A stretch of DNA of 37,662 bases from Nitrospinota bacterium. Lineage in GTDB: Bacteria; Nitrospinota_A; UBA7883; JACRGQ01. The translations under genes and the position numbers were made by a program. The stretch spans positions 1 through 37,662 of the forward strand of contig JACQBU010000049.1 in assembly GCA_016194375.1 (NCBI GenBank), given 5' to 3'. The notes under the pieces are model-generated. The model worked only from the letters and a program-made list of their open reading frames with translations. It was not told the origin of the DNA and did no database searches. Position 1 is the first letter of the stretch; each line of letters opens with the position of its first letter. Shown piece after piece: positions 26,519 to 34,667 of this stretch.

Positions 26519-27262
26519 TTATTGGGGGGCGGACGTCAGCTTTAAAAATATGGCCTCTAGCTGTTCGGAGTCGGCGTGCGCCTTCTCCCCGAGCTCGGCC
26601 ACGGTGCCGACGGCGATTATCTCCCCCTTGTCTATTATCGCCATCCTGTGGCAGAGCTCCTGCGCCACCGCAAGCGTGTGGGTGGACATGAAGACCGCGC
26701 CCCCGTCCTCGCAAAGCGCCCTAAAAAGCCCCTTGACCAGCGTGTGGCCGTGCGGGTCCAGGCCCACCATCGGCTCGTCTATGACCAGCAGTTTCGGGTC
26801 GTGCAAAAGCGCGCCGGTTATGACGAGCTTTTGCTTCATCCCGTGGGAGTAGTTTTCGACCAGCTCGTCCTCCCATTCCTTAAGCGAGAACATCTCCAAA
26901 AACTTCTCGCGCTTTTTTCTCGCCGACTCCCTGGGGAATGAGTGGACGTCCAGCACAAAATCCAAAAATTCCCCGCCGGTTAGCTTTTCGTAGATGAACG
27001 GCTTGTCCGGCACGAACCCTATGGCGCTTTTGGCCTTCTCCGGCTCGGCCTGCATGTCGTGCCCGTCCACAAACACGGAGCCGGAGGTTGGTATCAACAA
27101 CCCCGCAAGCATCTTAATCGTGGTCGTCTTTCCCGCGCCGTTCGGGCCGAGAAACCCGAAACACTCGCCCGGACGCACCTCCAAGGAGAGGCCCTTCACG
27201 GCGACGACGTTTCCATACTCCTTGCGGGCGCCCCGAAACTCCGCCACGGGCCTTTGGTACAA
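26519..27262 (-). CDS. ABC transporter ATP-binding protein (ABC-2 type), orphan
   Basis: The 247-residue ATPase has Walker A GPNGAGKTTT near residue 40, a Q-loop region GFVPDKPFIYEKLTG, signature YSHGMKQKL in place of LSGGQ, Walker B LLVIDEP, and a switch histidine in MSTHT. The SHGMKQK signature is seen in EcsA/ABC-2-type exporters. The start is TTG (27260-27262) with a GGAG site upstream. No permease gene adjoins it, so its partner and substrate are unknown. It is separated by 6 bases from the fatty acid hydroxylase gene upstream and lies 36 bases before tolR. Confidence 0.88.
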   Translation of the reverse strand: MYQRPVAEFRGARKEYGNVVAVKGLSLEVRPGECFGFLGPNGAGKTTTIKMLAGLLIPTSGSVFVDGHDMQAEPEKAKSAIGFVPDKPFIYEKLTGGEFLDFVLDVHSFPRESARKKREKFLEMFSLKEWEDELVENYSHGMKQKLVITGALLHDPKLLVIDEPMVGLDPHGHTLVKGLFRALCEDGGAVFMSTHTLAVAQELCHRMAIIDKGEIIAVGTVAELGEKAHADSEQLEAIFLKLTSAPQ

Positions 27263-27268
27263 GCCGGG

Positions 27269-28093
27269 TCACTCCTCTTTCTTAAAGGAATACGCGCCCA
27301 TCCTCGGGTTGAAGGGAAGTGCCAGTAGCGAAAAAAGCGAGAGTTCCCCCGCCGAACGGTATTCGTTAAGGCCCAACTGCATCAGGTTGTGCGGCGAGAC
27401 CGGAGCCTCCCGGTAGGTGCCGAAAAGCTTGTCCCACCAAGAAAAAAAGAAGCCGAAGTTGGAGTTCGTCTCCTCAGGTTCGACGGAATGGTGGATGCGG
27501 TGAAAATCAGGCGTTATGACCACCGTTCTGACGCGCGAGTCGGCGCCGGGGGGAATTTTTACGTTGGAATGGTTGAAGAGGGTCGCGCAGAACACCGCGA
27601 CCTCGAACACCAGGACCGTGGAGGCGGCGACTCCCATGGCGGCGACGACCCCTATCCTGAAAAAAACCGAGACCAACGCCTCCACGGGATGAAACCGCAT
27701 GGCCGTTGTCGCGTCAAAATCAAGGTCGGAATGGTGCACGATGTGCAACCGCCAGAGGAACGGCAGGGCGTGCGTCAGGACGTGCTGAAGGTATAGAGCC
27801 AGGTCCAAACAAAGGAACCCCACGGCGAAATCCACCGGCCATGAAAGGCTCACGTCGTGCAGTAGGCCCCACTCCCTCTCGGCGGCGTATTCGGCCGTCG
27901 CGTACGCCGCGCCGCCAAGCACGAACCTTATGAGAACGAAGTTGATTGCGAAAAGCGCCGCGTTTGAGAACCATCTCCCCGCGCGGGGAAGAGAGGGAAC
28001 CCTGCGCGGCCTGGTGAGCTCGAAGGCGGCCAACAACACGAAGACCACGACGTAAACGGTAAGCCGCAGGTAGTCCTGATAATAATTGCCCAT
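27269..28093 (-). CDS. Fatty acid hydroxylase/sterol desaturase family protein
   Basis: The 274-residue integral membrane protein has about four hydrophobic segments and the histidine clusters of the non-haem di-iron hydroxylase/desaturase superfamily: HVLTH (HxxxH), HIVHHSD (HxxHH), a lone NHSNV and HRIHHSV (HxxHH). The full set suggests an active oxygen-dependent enzyme acting on a lipid, possibly a hopanoid, sterol-like or fatty acyl chain. The substrate cannot be told from sequence. TATAAT lies close upstream on the minus strand. The neighbouring ABC ATPase may or may not be related. Confidence 0.87.
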   Translation of the reverse strand: MGNYYQDYLRLTVYVVVFVLLAAFELTRPRRVPSLPRAGRWFSNAALFAINFVLIRFVLGGAAYATAEYAAEREWGLLHDVSLSWPVDFAVGFLCLDLALYLQHVLTHALPFLWRLHIVHHSDLDFDATTAMRFHPVEALVSVFFRIGVVAAMGVAASTVLVFEVAVFCATLFNHSNVKIPPGADSRVRTVVITPDFHRIHHSVEPEETNSNFGFFFSWWDKLFGTYREAPVSPHNLMQLGLNEYRSAGELSLFSLLALPFNPRMGAYSFKKEE

Positions 28094-28150
28094 ATCCCAG
28101 AAATTATACGGCGCCCGGCGGCTTGGGCGGCGAAGAAAACGGGCGCACCG

Positions 28151-28393
28151 TCAAATCTTCACCCACGCGCCCCCGTCGAAACGATGGAACGACTTCAAAA
28201 CCAGGTTTCCCTCGGCCACGGCCTTCCTCGCCTTTTCCAACTCCTCCTCGGCAAACCGGAGCGCCATCCGGCAGGAGGCGCCAAGCCCGCGCGGCCTAAG
28301 GACCGGACGGAAAGGCACCTTTTGCGCCCTGAAAAATTCCTCGGCGCGCAGGGTTTCGTGCGTCGTCTCAAACACGGCGATGCAGTCGCTCAT
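28151..28393 (-). CDS. DUF3343 (putative Se/S carrier-like) protein
   Basis: The 80-residue protein matches the short DUF3343 family, annotated as putative selenium/sulfur carrier-like. Landmarks are the N-terminal FETTHETLRAEEFF strand-helix and the PRGLGASCRMALRF segment with a conserved cysteine (C41); C4 is a second cysteine. A GGCGGG ribosome binding site precedes the ATG. It lies 9 bases after the cysteine desulfurase-like gene, an association known for the family. The likely role is to carry sulfur or selenium from the desulfurase to an acceptor; this is inference. Confidence 0.82.
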   Translation of the reverse strand: MSDCIAVFETTHETLRAEEFFRAQKVPFRPVLRPRGLGASCRMALRFAEEELEKARKAVAEGNLVLKSFHRFDGGAWVKI

Positions 28394-28402
28394 TTTTCCC
28401 GC

Positions 28403-29524
28403 CTATCTCTTTTTTGCAATTTCCCCGACGGCGGCCGCAAACGCGTCGACGTCTCCGGGGACGTTAAAATATCCGGGCGCGAAACGCACGGTTCCGACCG
28501 GGAAGGTGCCGAGCTCCACGTGGGCCCGCAGGGCGCAATGAAGCCCCGACCTGCACGCGATTCCGTGGTCGCGGTCCAGCAGGTCGGCGGCCTCTGATGG
28601 GTCGAGCCCCTCCACGGTGAAGGAAAAGAGGGGGACGCGGCGGGCCTCGTCGGCGGGCCAGTATATTTTTACGCCCCTTATTTTTGACAGCCGTTCGCAT
28701 GCGTCGAGCGCGAGCGCCATTTTTTTTCGGAAGACGTTTGCGACGCCGACGGCGCCGACCTCCCTCATCCCCGCGCCCAGGGCGGCGATTCCGGGAAGGT
28801 TCATCGTGCCCGGCTCCAGCCTGTCGGGATAAGCGGGCGGAGCGCCGGCGTCCTCCGAAAAACTGCCCGTGCCGCCGACGACGACGGGCTCCAGCTCGAT
28901 TTTTTTTCCGAAGGCGAGAATCCCGACGCCGGCGGAGCCCCAAAGCCCCTTGTGGCCGGGCGCGCAGACCACGTCCCGTTCGCCGGTCCTTATCTCGACC
29001 ACGCCGGCCGTCTGCGCGCAGTCAATGACGAGGGGGACGCCGTTTGCCGCGTCCCGCAACTCGTCAAGCGGGAAAAGAAGTCCGTCCACGTTGCTTGCGT
29101 GGTTCACCACCACCGCCTTGGTTTCAGGCCTCAAAAGGCGCGAAAACGCCTTCGCGTCAAACTGGCCGCGACCGTCCCAATCGAAGTTGGAGACCGCGGG
29201 ACCGACGGCCGCGAGCGGCCTGACGACCGCGTTGTGTTGCCTTCCGCAGACCACGACGTGGTCGCCCGCCTTTAAAAGCCCCTTGAGCGCCATGTTTAAG
29301 GAATATGTGCACCCCGGGGTGAAGACGACCCGCGACGAATCCGCGGCGCCGAAAAAATCGGCCGCCAGGCTTCGGGTCTCGTACAACAATCTGTCGGCTT
29401 CCCTTGCGGACGCGTATCCGCCCCTGCCGGGATTTGCCCCGACGTCCCGCAGGGCGTGCAACATGGCCTCGTGAACGGACGGCGGCTTGGGAAACGAGGT
29501 GGAGGCGTCGTCTAGATAAATCAT
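28403..29524 (-). CDS. Class V aminotransferase, cysteine desulfurase family
   Basis: The 373-residue PLP enzyme begins MIYLDDASTSFPKP and has the PLP-binding lysine K192 (CAPGHKGLWGSAG), the aspartate LVIDCAQTAG (D168) and the mobile-loop cysteine C330 in GIACRSGLHCALRAH. It fits the TIGR01977 type cysteine desulfurase family rather than IscS/NifS proper. I chose the ATG at 29524, which overlaps the RibF stop (ATGA), rather than an upstream frame start inside ribF. With DUF3343 just downstream it probably provides sulfane sulfur or selenium from cysteine or selenocysteine. Confidence 0.88.
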   Translation of the reverse strand: MIYLDDASTSFPKPPSVHEAMLHALRDVGANPGRGGYASAREADRLLYETRSLAADFFGAADSSRVVFTPGCTYSLNMALKGLLKAGDHVVVCGRQHNAVVRPLAAVGPAVSNFDWDGRGQFDAKAFSRLLRPETKAVVVNHASNVDGLLFPLDELRDAANGVPLVIDCAQTAGVVEIRTGERDVVCAPGHKGLWGSAGVGILAFGKKIELEPVVVGGTGSFSEDAGAPPAYPDRLEPGTMNLPGIAALGAGMREVGAVGVANVFRKKMALALDACERLSKIRGVKIYWPADEARRVPLFSFTVEGLDPSEAADLLDRDHGIACRSGLHCALRAHVELGTFPVGTVRFAPGYFNVPGDVDAFAAAVGEIAKKR

Positions 29525-30447
29525 CGGCCGTAATTCGCCAATGCGTCTTTTGCGGCGGCGCAATCCAGCCTAATCTGTTTCACGAGCTCCTCAGCGGACG
29601 AATATTTTGCCGTGTCGCGGAGTCTTTTTAGGAACATGACTTCTATCCTCTCCCCCCTCGCGTCGCCGTCGAACCCGAAGAGGTGGGTTTCAATTGAGGA
29701 TTCCTCCTGTTCAAACGTGGGAACCCTTCCGACGTGCGTCGCCGAATCATAGGCCTTTCCGCGCACTATCGTGCGCGTGGCGTAAACCCCGGGCGACGGG
29801 ATGGTCTCCTCCGGCTCGCGGATGTTGCAGGTCGGAAACCCCAACGTTTTTCCCCTGCCGTGCCCCCCCTCCACCAGGCCGCGCAAAGAGTGAGGCCTGC
29901 CGAGCATTTTCTCCGCCTTCTCGACGTCCCCGCGCTCGATTAGCGAGCGTATTTTGGAGCTCCCTATCCGCTCGCCGTCCATCGATATCTGTGCCACCTC
30001 GTGGACGGCGAAGCCGAACCGCCTTCCCTCCCGCGACAGAAACTCCACGTTGCCCGCGCGCCCCTTGCCGAAGGCGAAGTCGTGCCCGATGAAAAGCTCC
30101 CTGACGTTCAGCGGCAGAAGGACGTCCGTGACGAAATCGCGCGGGTCCTGCCGCGCGAACGCGAGCGTGAAATCGATTATCAACGCGACGTCCAGGCCGA
30201 GCTCGTCCAGTATCTCCAGTTTTTTGTCCATGTCGGTCAGTAGCGAGAGGTTCCTCGCCGGATACAGCACGTCGGCGGGATGCGGGCTGAACGTGATTAG
30301 AACGGAGGAACTCCCCGGCGCCGTTTTTTTCGCGGCAAGGACTCGCGAGATGATCTCGCGGTGTCCAAGGTGGACTCCGTCGAAATTCCCGATGGTCGCG
30401 ACGCTTGACTGAAGCTTCAAATCGGCCACGTTGTATGCGACTTTCAA
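29521..30447 (-). CDS. ribF: Bifunctional riboflavin kinase/FAD synthetase RibF
   Basis: RibF phosphorylates riboflavin to FMN and adenylylates it to FAD. The 308-residue protein has the N-terminal nucleotidyltransferase domain (TIGNFDGVHLGHREII near residue 19, FIGHDFAFGKGRAGN, IGSSKIRSLIERGDVEKA) and the C-terminal kinase domain (GHGRGKTLGFPTCNI, GVYATRTIVRGKAYDSATHVG). The start is TTG at 30445-30447, after a GGATAGG site, and aligns with the usual N-terminus. It is 3 bases from the NFACT-R gene. FadE in the same operon needs FAD. Confidence 0.95.
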   Translation of the reverse strand: MKVAYNVADLKLQSSVATIGNFDGVHLGHREIISRVLAAKKTAPGSSSVLITFSPHPADVLYPARNLSLLTDMDKKLEILDELGLDVALIIDFTLAFARQDPRDFVTDVLLPLNVRELFIGHDFAFGKGRAGNVEFLSREGRRFGFAVHEVAQISMDGERIGSSKIRSLIERGDVEKAEKMLGRPHSLRGLVEGGHGRGKTLGFPTCNIREPEETIPSPGVYATRTIVRGKAYDSATHVGRVPTFEQEESSIETHLFGFDGDARGERIEVMFLKRLRDTAKYSSAEELVKQIRLDCAAAKDALANYGR

Positions 30448-30450
30448 GGC

Positions 30451-31302
30451 CTATCCTATTCTGACCTGCAACGTCTTTTCCCTTGTCACCAACACCCTTC
30501 CCGGCGGCGCGTTCTTCGGCCTCCTTAGGTCTTTGACGTGCGTGTAAACGACCGTCCCCTTGCCGTCCCGGGCCTTTGTGGAGTGCTTTAGCGCCAGCCT
30601 GGCCGCCTCCCTGATGGTTTCCAACGGGACCTCCTTTTTCTTCGCGGTCCGCACGACAACGTGCGAGCCGGGGAAATCCCTTATGTGGAACCACAGGTCG
30701 TTCCCGTTGCTGTGCCGCACAAGGTCGTCGTTCTGCGCGTCGTTCCTGCCGACTATCATCTCAAACCCGTCGGCGGAATAAAAGCGGCGGAAGCCGGCAA
30801 ACGCCTTGTCGGCCTTTTTCTTCGCCTCCGGCTCGGGCGGGGCGGCCTGCGGCGCCCCCTCCGAAACCGCCATGGCGTCCAAGTCCGCGTCCGACTCCGC
30901 GTTCTCAATCGCGGAAATCAGCCGTTTTTCCCGCTCCGCCTTCTCGGCGGCCGACGCGGCCAGCTCGGCGGTCTTTTCCATTCCGGTCCGAAATTTCCTG
31001 TGTTTTTTATATAGCGCGGCTATGTTTTGCGCGGCCCCGAGCTCGGGGAAAAGCGGTATCAGAAGTTCCTCCCCGTTGAGCGGGTCGGTCAGGCGTATCT
31101 GGGTCATCCCTTTTTTAAGCTCCTTAAAATGGGTCTGGCAGACGTCCCCCCATCTTTTGCAATGCTCGAACGCTGAAAGCTTTTGGCGGTCCCCCTCCAA
31201 CGCCTTTAGAAGCCTCTGGATTTTTTTCAGGCGCGCCCGGGCGGCCGAGAGCATTTTTGATTTTTTCTCTTCAAAGAGGTCGTTCGCGCTTGTTTCGGTC
31301 AT
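30451..31302 (-). CDS. NFACT-R (DUF814) domain protein without the NFACT-N domain
   Basis: The 283-residue protein has a helical coiled-coil region (about residues 5-150) and a C-terminal NFACT-R domain (about 175-283, with RRFYSADGFEMIVGRNDAQNDDL, NDLWFHIRDFPGSHVVVRT and KGTVVYTHVKDLRRPK). RqcH/Rqc2 proteins, which bind stalled large ribosomal subunits and add alanine tails, normally carry an NFACT-N domain in front of this pair. Here that half is absent: the DNA just upstream is the 3' end of fadJ. I chose the ATG at 31302; a longer frame overlaps fadJ and is a shadow. No clear ribosome binding site is seen. Confidence 0.85.
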   Translation of the reverse strand: MTETSANDLFEEKKSKMLSAARARLKKIQRLLKALEGDRQKLSAFEHCKRWGDVCQTHFKELKKGMTQIRLTDPLNGEELLIPLFPELGAAQNIAALYKKHRKFRTGMEKTAELAASAAEKAEREKRLISAIENAESDADLDAMAVSEGAPQAAPPEPEAKKKADKAFAGFRRFYSADGFEMIVGRNDAQNDDLVRHSNGNDLWFHIRDFPGSHVVVRTAKKKEVPLETIREAARLALKHSTKARDGKGTVVYTHVKDLRRPKNAPPGRVLVTREKTLQVRIG

Positions 31303-31330
31303 CGTTATGGCGGGAAAATGCGGGGGCCGG

Positions 31331-33382
31331 TCATCCCCGCGGGCCGGAAACCAGCTTCCACCCGGCGTCCGGCTTAAAGCGCGCGCCGTATTTTTTCTCA
31401 AGCTCGCCGAGCGTCTCGACTATTCCCGACACCCCCTCGTCGGAGGCGTATTTAAGGGGTCCCCCGTAGAAAGGGGCGAACCCGGCGCCGAATATCATCC
31501 CGGCGTCCAGCATGTCCGCGTCCTCCGTTATCCCCTCGCGCAGGCACGCCGCACACTCGTTGAGGAAACGCATGACAAGCCTGTCCCTAACCGTCGTCAT
31601 GTCCAGCGGGCTTTTCGGCTCCGAGGCGGGGCTCACCCGCTTGCCGTCCCGATACTCGTAAAAACCCCTGCCGCTTTTTTTGCCCAGGTTGCCTGCATTC
31701 ACGAGGCTTTCGAGCCGCTCCGGCACGGACATTCCCAAGCGCTCGGAGAAAATCCTGCCGACGTGCACGCATATGTCCAGCCCCACCGTGTCGGCGAGGA
31801 AAAGCGGCCCCATGGGCATGCCAAAATTGGTCGCCGCCTTGTCCACGACGGTCTTCGGAACCCCCTCGGACTCCATTAGAATCCCCTCCAGCAGATAAGG
31901 GACAAGAATCCTGTTCACGAGGAAACCGGGGTTGCTCTTCACCGCCAGCGGCAGTTTCCCTATCTGGGCCGCGTATGCGAACCCCTTTTCCATCGCCTCC
32001 CGCGAAGTGGCGGCCCCTTTCACAACCTCGACCAGCTGCATCAGCGGCACCGGGTTGAAAAAATGTATCCCGACAAGGTTCTCCGGGCGCGACAACGCCT
32101 CAGCAATCTCCTCCAACGGGATGCTGGACGTGTTTGTGGCCAGCGTAGCGCCGGGTTTTATCCTCCCCTCCAGGTCCCTGAAAAGCGTTCTCTTCACCTC
32201 GATGTCCTCGAAAACCGCCTCTATCACCAGGTCCGCTTTACCCGCGCCGTCCCCTTTGACGTCCGGAATGAGCCTGTCCATCGCGGCCTGGACGAGCCTC
32301 TTTTCCCTTAGCCGTTTGGAGAAAAGGTCGTGGCCGCGTTTTATCGCGGGGGAAACGAACTTTGGCTCGCGGTCCTGAATGGTGGTAAAAATCCCCCTCA
32401 GGGCGGACCACGCCGCTATGTCCCCGCCCATCGCGCCGGCTCCGACGACGTGCAGGTTGCTTATTTTCTGCGCAGATTTCTTCCCCTGCGACCTCATCCT
32501 TTCCTGAAGTTGGAATGCGCGGACGAGATTTTTAGCCGTCCTGCCCGTTATCAGCCGGGCGACCGACTTGGCCTCCTCGTGCATCATCCTGTCCCACCGG
32601 CCGCAGTACTTTTGCCAGAGGTCCACCACGGCGAAGGGCGCCGGGTAATGCGCCGGGTTCGCCTTCGAGGCGGTCTTTTTGCGGATTAGCCCCCCCACGA
32701 ACGGCCTCGCCAACGCGCTGTCCACGACGAGCTCCATGACGCCTTTTTTTCTCGGCCTCGGCGGGTCCGTTAGAAGCGCCAGCGCCGCGTCCTTCAGGTG
32801 CCGCTCGGGGGCCGTCATGTCCACAAGCCCGATTTTCATCGCGGCCCCGGCCTTGAGCGACCTGCCTGTGAGTATGAGGTCCAGCGCCACAAGACCGCCC
32901 AGCAACCGCACGCACCTCACGCACCCGCCGAAGCCGGGGTGTATTCCCAGCCTCACCTCCGGGAGCCCGAGTTGCGTCGCCTCGTCGTCCCTGGCCACCC
33001 TGTGACTGCATGCGAGCGCCAGTTCAAGCCCCCCGCCGAGGCAAAAACCGTGGACGGCGGCGACGGTGGGGAACGGCAGTTTTTCAAGCCTGTTGAAGAC
33101 CGCCTGCCCGCGCCTTATTAGCGAAAGGGCGGAGACCTCGTCCTTTATCGCGACGAACTCGTTGACGTCCGCGCCCGCGACGAACCCGCTTTTTTTGGCT
33201 GAAAGTATGACCAGCCCGGCGGGTTCGGTGTTCTCCACGAACTCGAGGCAGAGGTCGAGCTCCTCGAGAACCTCCTTGGAAAGCACGTTGGCGGAGGAGC
33301 CTTCCTTGTCCAAATAAAGCCAGGAGACGTTTTTTTCGTCCCTCTCGACGAACATGTTCTTATATTTTTTCGTCGGGACCAT
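31331..33382 (-). CDS. fadJ: Fatty acid oxidation protein: enoyl-CoA hydratase/3-hydroxyacyl-CoA dehydrogenase
   Basis: The 683-residue fusion does the second and third steps of beta-oxidation. The hydratase half (about residues 10-260) has the oxyanion-hole segment AAVHGFCLGGGLELALACS and GLPEVRLGIHPGFGG with the catalytic glutamates. The dehydrogenase half (about 305-683) has the NAD-binding VVGAGAMGGDIA, the catalytic histidine in GIHFFNPVPLMQLVEVV and the C-terminal dimer domain. It starts 1 base after the thiolase stop, so translation is coupled. The architecture matches FadJ/FadB. Confidence 0.94.
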   Translation of the reverse strand: MVPTKKYKNMFVERDEKNVSWLYLDKEGSSANVLSKEVLEELDLCLEFVENTEPAGLVILSAKKSGFVAGADVNEFVAIKDEVSALSLIRRGQAVFNRLEKLPFPTVAAVHGFCLGGGLELALACSHRVARDDEATQLGLPEVRLGIHPGFGGCVRCVRLLGGLVALDLILTGRSLKAGAAMKIGLVDMTAPERHLKDAALALLTDPPRPRKKGVMELVVDSALARPFVGGLIRKKTASKANPAHYPAPFAVVDLWQKYCGRWDRMMHEEAKSVARLITGRTAKNLVRAFQLQERMRSQGKKSAQKISNLHVVGAGAMGGDIAAWSALRGIFTTIQDREPKFVSPAIKRGHDLFSKRLREKRLVQAAMDRLIPDVKGDGAGKADLVIEAVFEDIEVKRTLFRDLEGRIKPGATLATNTSSIPLEEIAEALSRPENLVGIHFFNPVPLMQLVEVVKGAATSREAMEKGFAYAAQIGKLPLAVKSNPGFLVNRILVPYLLEGILMESEGVPKTVVDKAATNFGMPMGPLFLADTVGLDICVHVGRIFSERLGMSVPERLESLVNAGNLGKKSGRGFYEYRDGKRVSPASEPKSPLDMTTVRDRLVMRFLNECAACLREGITEDADMLDAGMIFGAGFAPFYGGPLKYASDEGVSGIVETLGELEKKYGARFKPDAGWKLVSGPRG

Positions 33383-33383
33383 C

Positions 33384-34667
33384 TCACGAGACCCTTTCCA
33401 AAAGGACGGCGCCCCCCTGACCGCCCCCGATGCACATGGAGGCGACGCCGAATCTGGCGTTGTTGCGCCTTAGCACGTTCAACAGGTGCAGTGTAATCCT
33501 CGCGCCGCTGGTGCCCACCGGATGCCCCATGCTCACGGCGCCGCCGTCCACGTTGAGCCGCGCCGTGTCTATCGGGTCCAGCGAAGAGTCTATTCCGACC
33601 TCCTTTAGCAGATATTCCGGGTCGGCGTACGCCTTTAGGCAGGCCATAACCTGGCAGGCGAACGCCTCGTTTATCTCCCAATAGTCGGCGCCTTTCATGT
33701 TGTTCCCCTTCAAAAGCTCCGCTATGGCGGGGACAGGCCCCAGCCCCATCTCCGTCGGCTCCACGCCGGCCCACTTCACGTCCACCATCCGCCCGAGGAC
33801 GGGGAGGCCCCTGCTTTTCACCGCGGATTCGCTGGCAAGCAGAAGCATGGCGGAGCCGTCGGTTATCTGCGCGCTGTTGCCCGCGGTCACCTTCCCCAAT
33901 TTGCGGTCGAACACCGGCTTCAATTTGGCCAGCTTTTCGGCCGTCGAGTCGCGCCTTAGGCCGTCGTCGACGTCGTAAACCGTGCCGTCCGCCCCGAATA
34001 TCGGGATCAATTCCTCCAAGCGTCCGTTTTCGGCGGCAAACTCCAGACGCCTGTGGCTCTCTATGGAAAAGGCGTCCATTTCCACCCGCGATATGTTGAA
34101 GCGGTGCGCCAAGACTTCAGCCGTCTGCCCCATGCTTATGCCCGACACGTGGTCGGTGAGCCCCTCGAGGACTCCGATTATCGGCCTTAGGTATTTGGGG
34201 CGGAACGCGGGAAGCAACGAAAGTTTTTGGCCGAACGTTTTGGCGACCATCCAGTCGGTGATCCACGACTGCATCTGCGGGGTAACCAAGAGAGGGTAAC
34301 GGCTCATCGCCTCGGTCCCGCCGGCCAGCACCAAGTCGTGCCTGCCCATTGATATGTCCTTCATGGCACAGTCCAGCGCCTGAAGGCCGGAGGCGCAGTT
34401 GCGGCCCACGGTGTAGGCCGGAACCTTTTTTCCGCACCCGAGCCTCAACGACACCACCCTGCCGATGTTCGCCTCGTCCACGGCCGGCATCACGCAACCC
34501 ACGATGACCTCGCCAAGTTCGGCGGGATTTATCGGTTGCCTCGACAGCACCGCCCTGCCCGCCGCCACGGCGAGGTCGGACGCGCTGAACGGGCCGGGTT
34601 TGTTCTTTGACTTAAGGAGCGGGGTCCTCGCCCCGTCAACTATGAAAACGTCGCGCAAACCGCTCAT
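33384..34667 (-). CDS. fadI: Acetyl-CoA C-acyltransferase (thiolase)
   Basis: The 427-residue thiolase performs the last step of beta-oxidation, cleaving 3-ketoacyl-CoA. The active-site residues can be placed at C91 (GRNCASGLQ), H382 (GHPVGTSGAR) and C412 (MCIGGGQGGA), along with EINEAFA. Its length and its pairing with a FadJ-type partner fit FadI better than FadA. The start overlaps the FadE stop (ATGA). Its gene product and FadJ probably form the multienzyme complex. Confidence 0.92.
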   Translation of the reverse strand: MSGLRDVFIVDGARTPLLKSKNKPGPFSASDLAVAAGRAVLSRQPINPAELGEVIVGCVMPAVDEANIGRVVSLRLGCGKKVPAYTVGRNCASGLQALDCAMKDISMGRHDLVLAGGTEAMSRYPLLVTPQMQSWITDWMVAKTFGQKLSLLPAFRPKYLRPIIGVLEGLTDHVSGISMGQTAEVLAHRFNISRVEMDAFSIESHRRLEFAAENGRLEELIPIFGADGTVYDVDDGLRRDSTAEKLAKLKPVFDRKLGKVTAGNSAQITDGSAMLLLASESAVKSRGLPVLGRMVDVKWAGVEPTEMGLGPVPAIAELLKGNNMKGADYWEINEAFACQVMACLKAYADPEYLLKEVGIDSSLDPIDTARLNVDGGAVSMGHPVGTSGARITLHLLNVLRRNNARFGVASMCIGGGQGGAVLLERVS

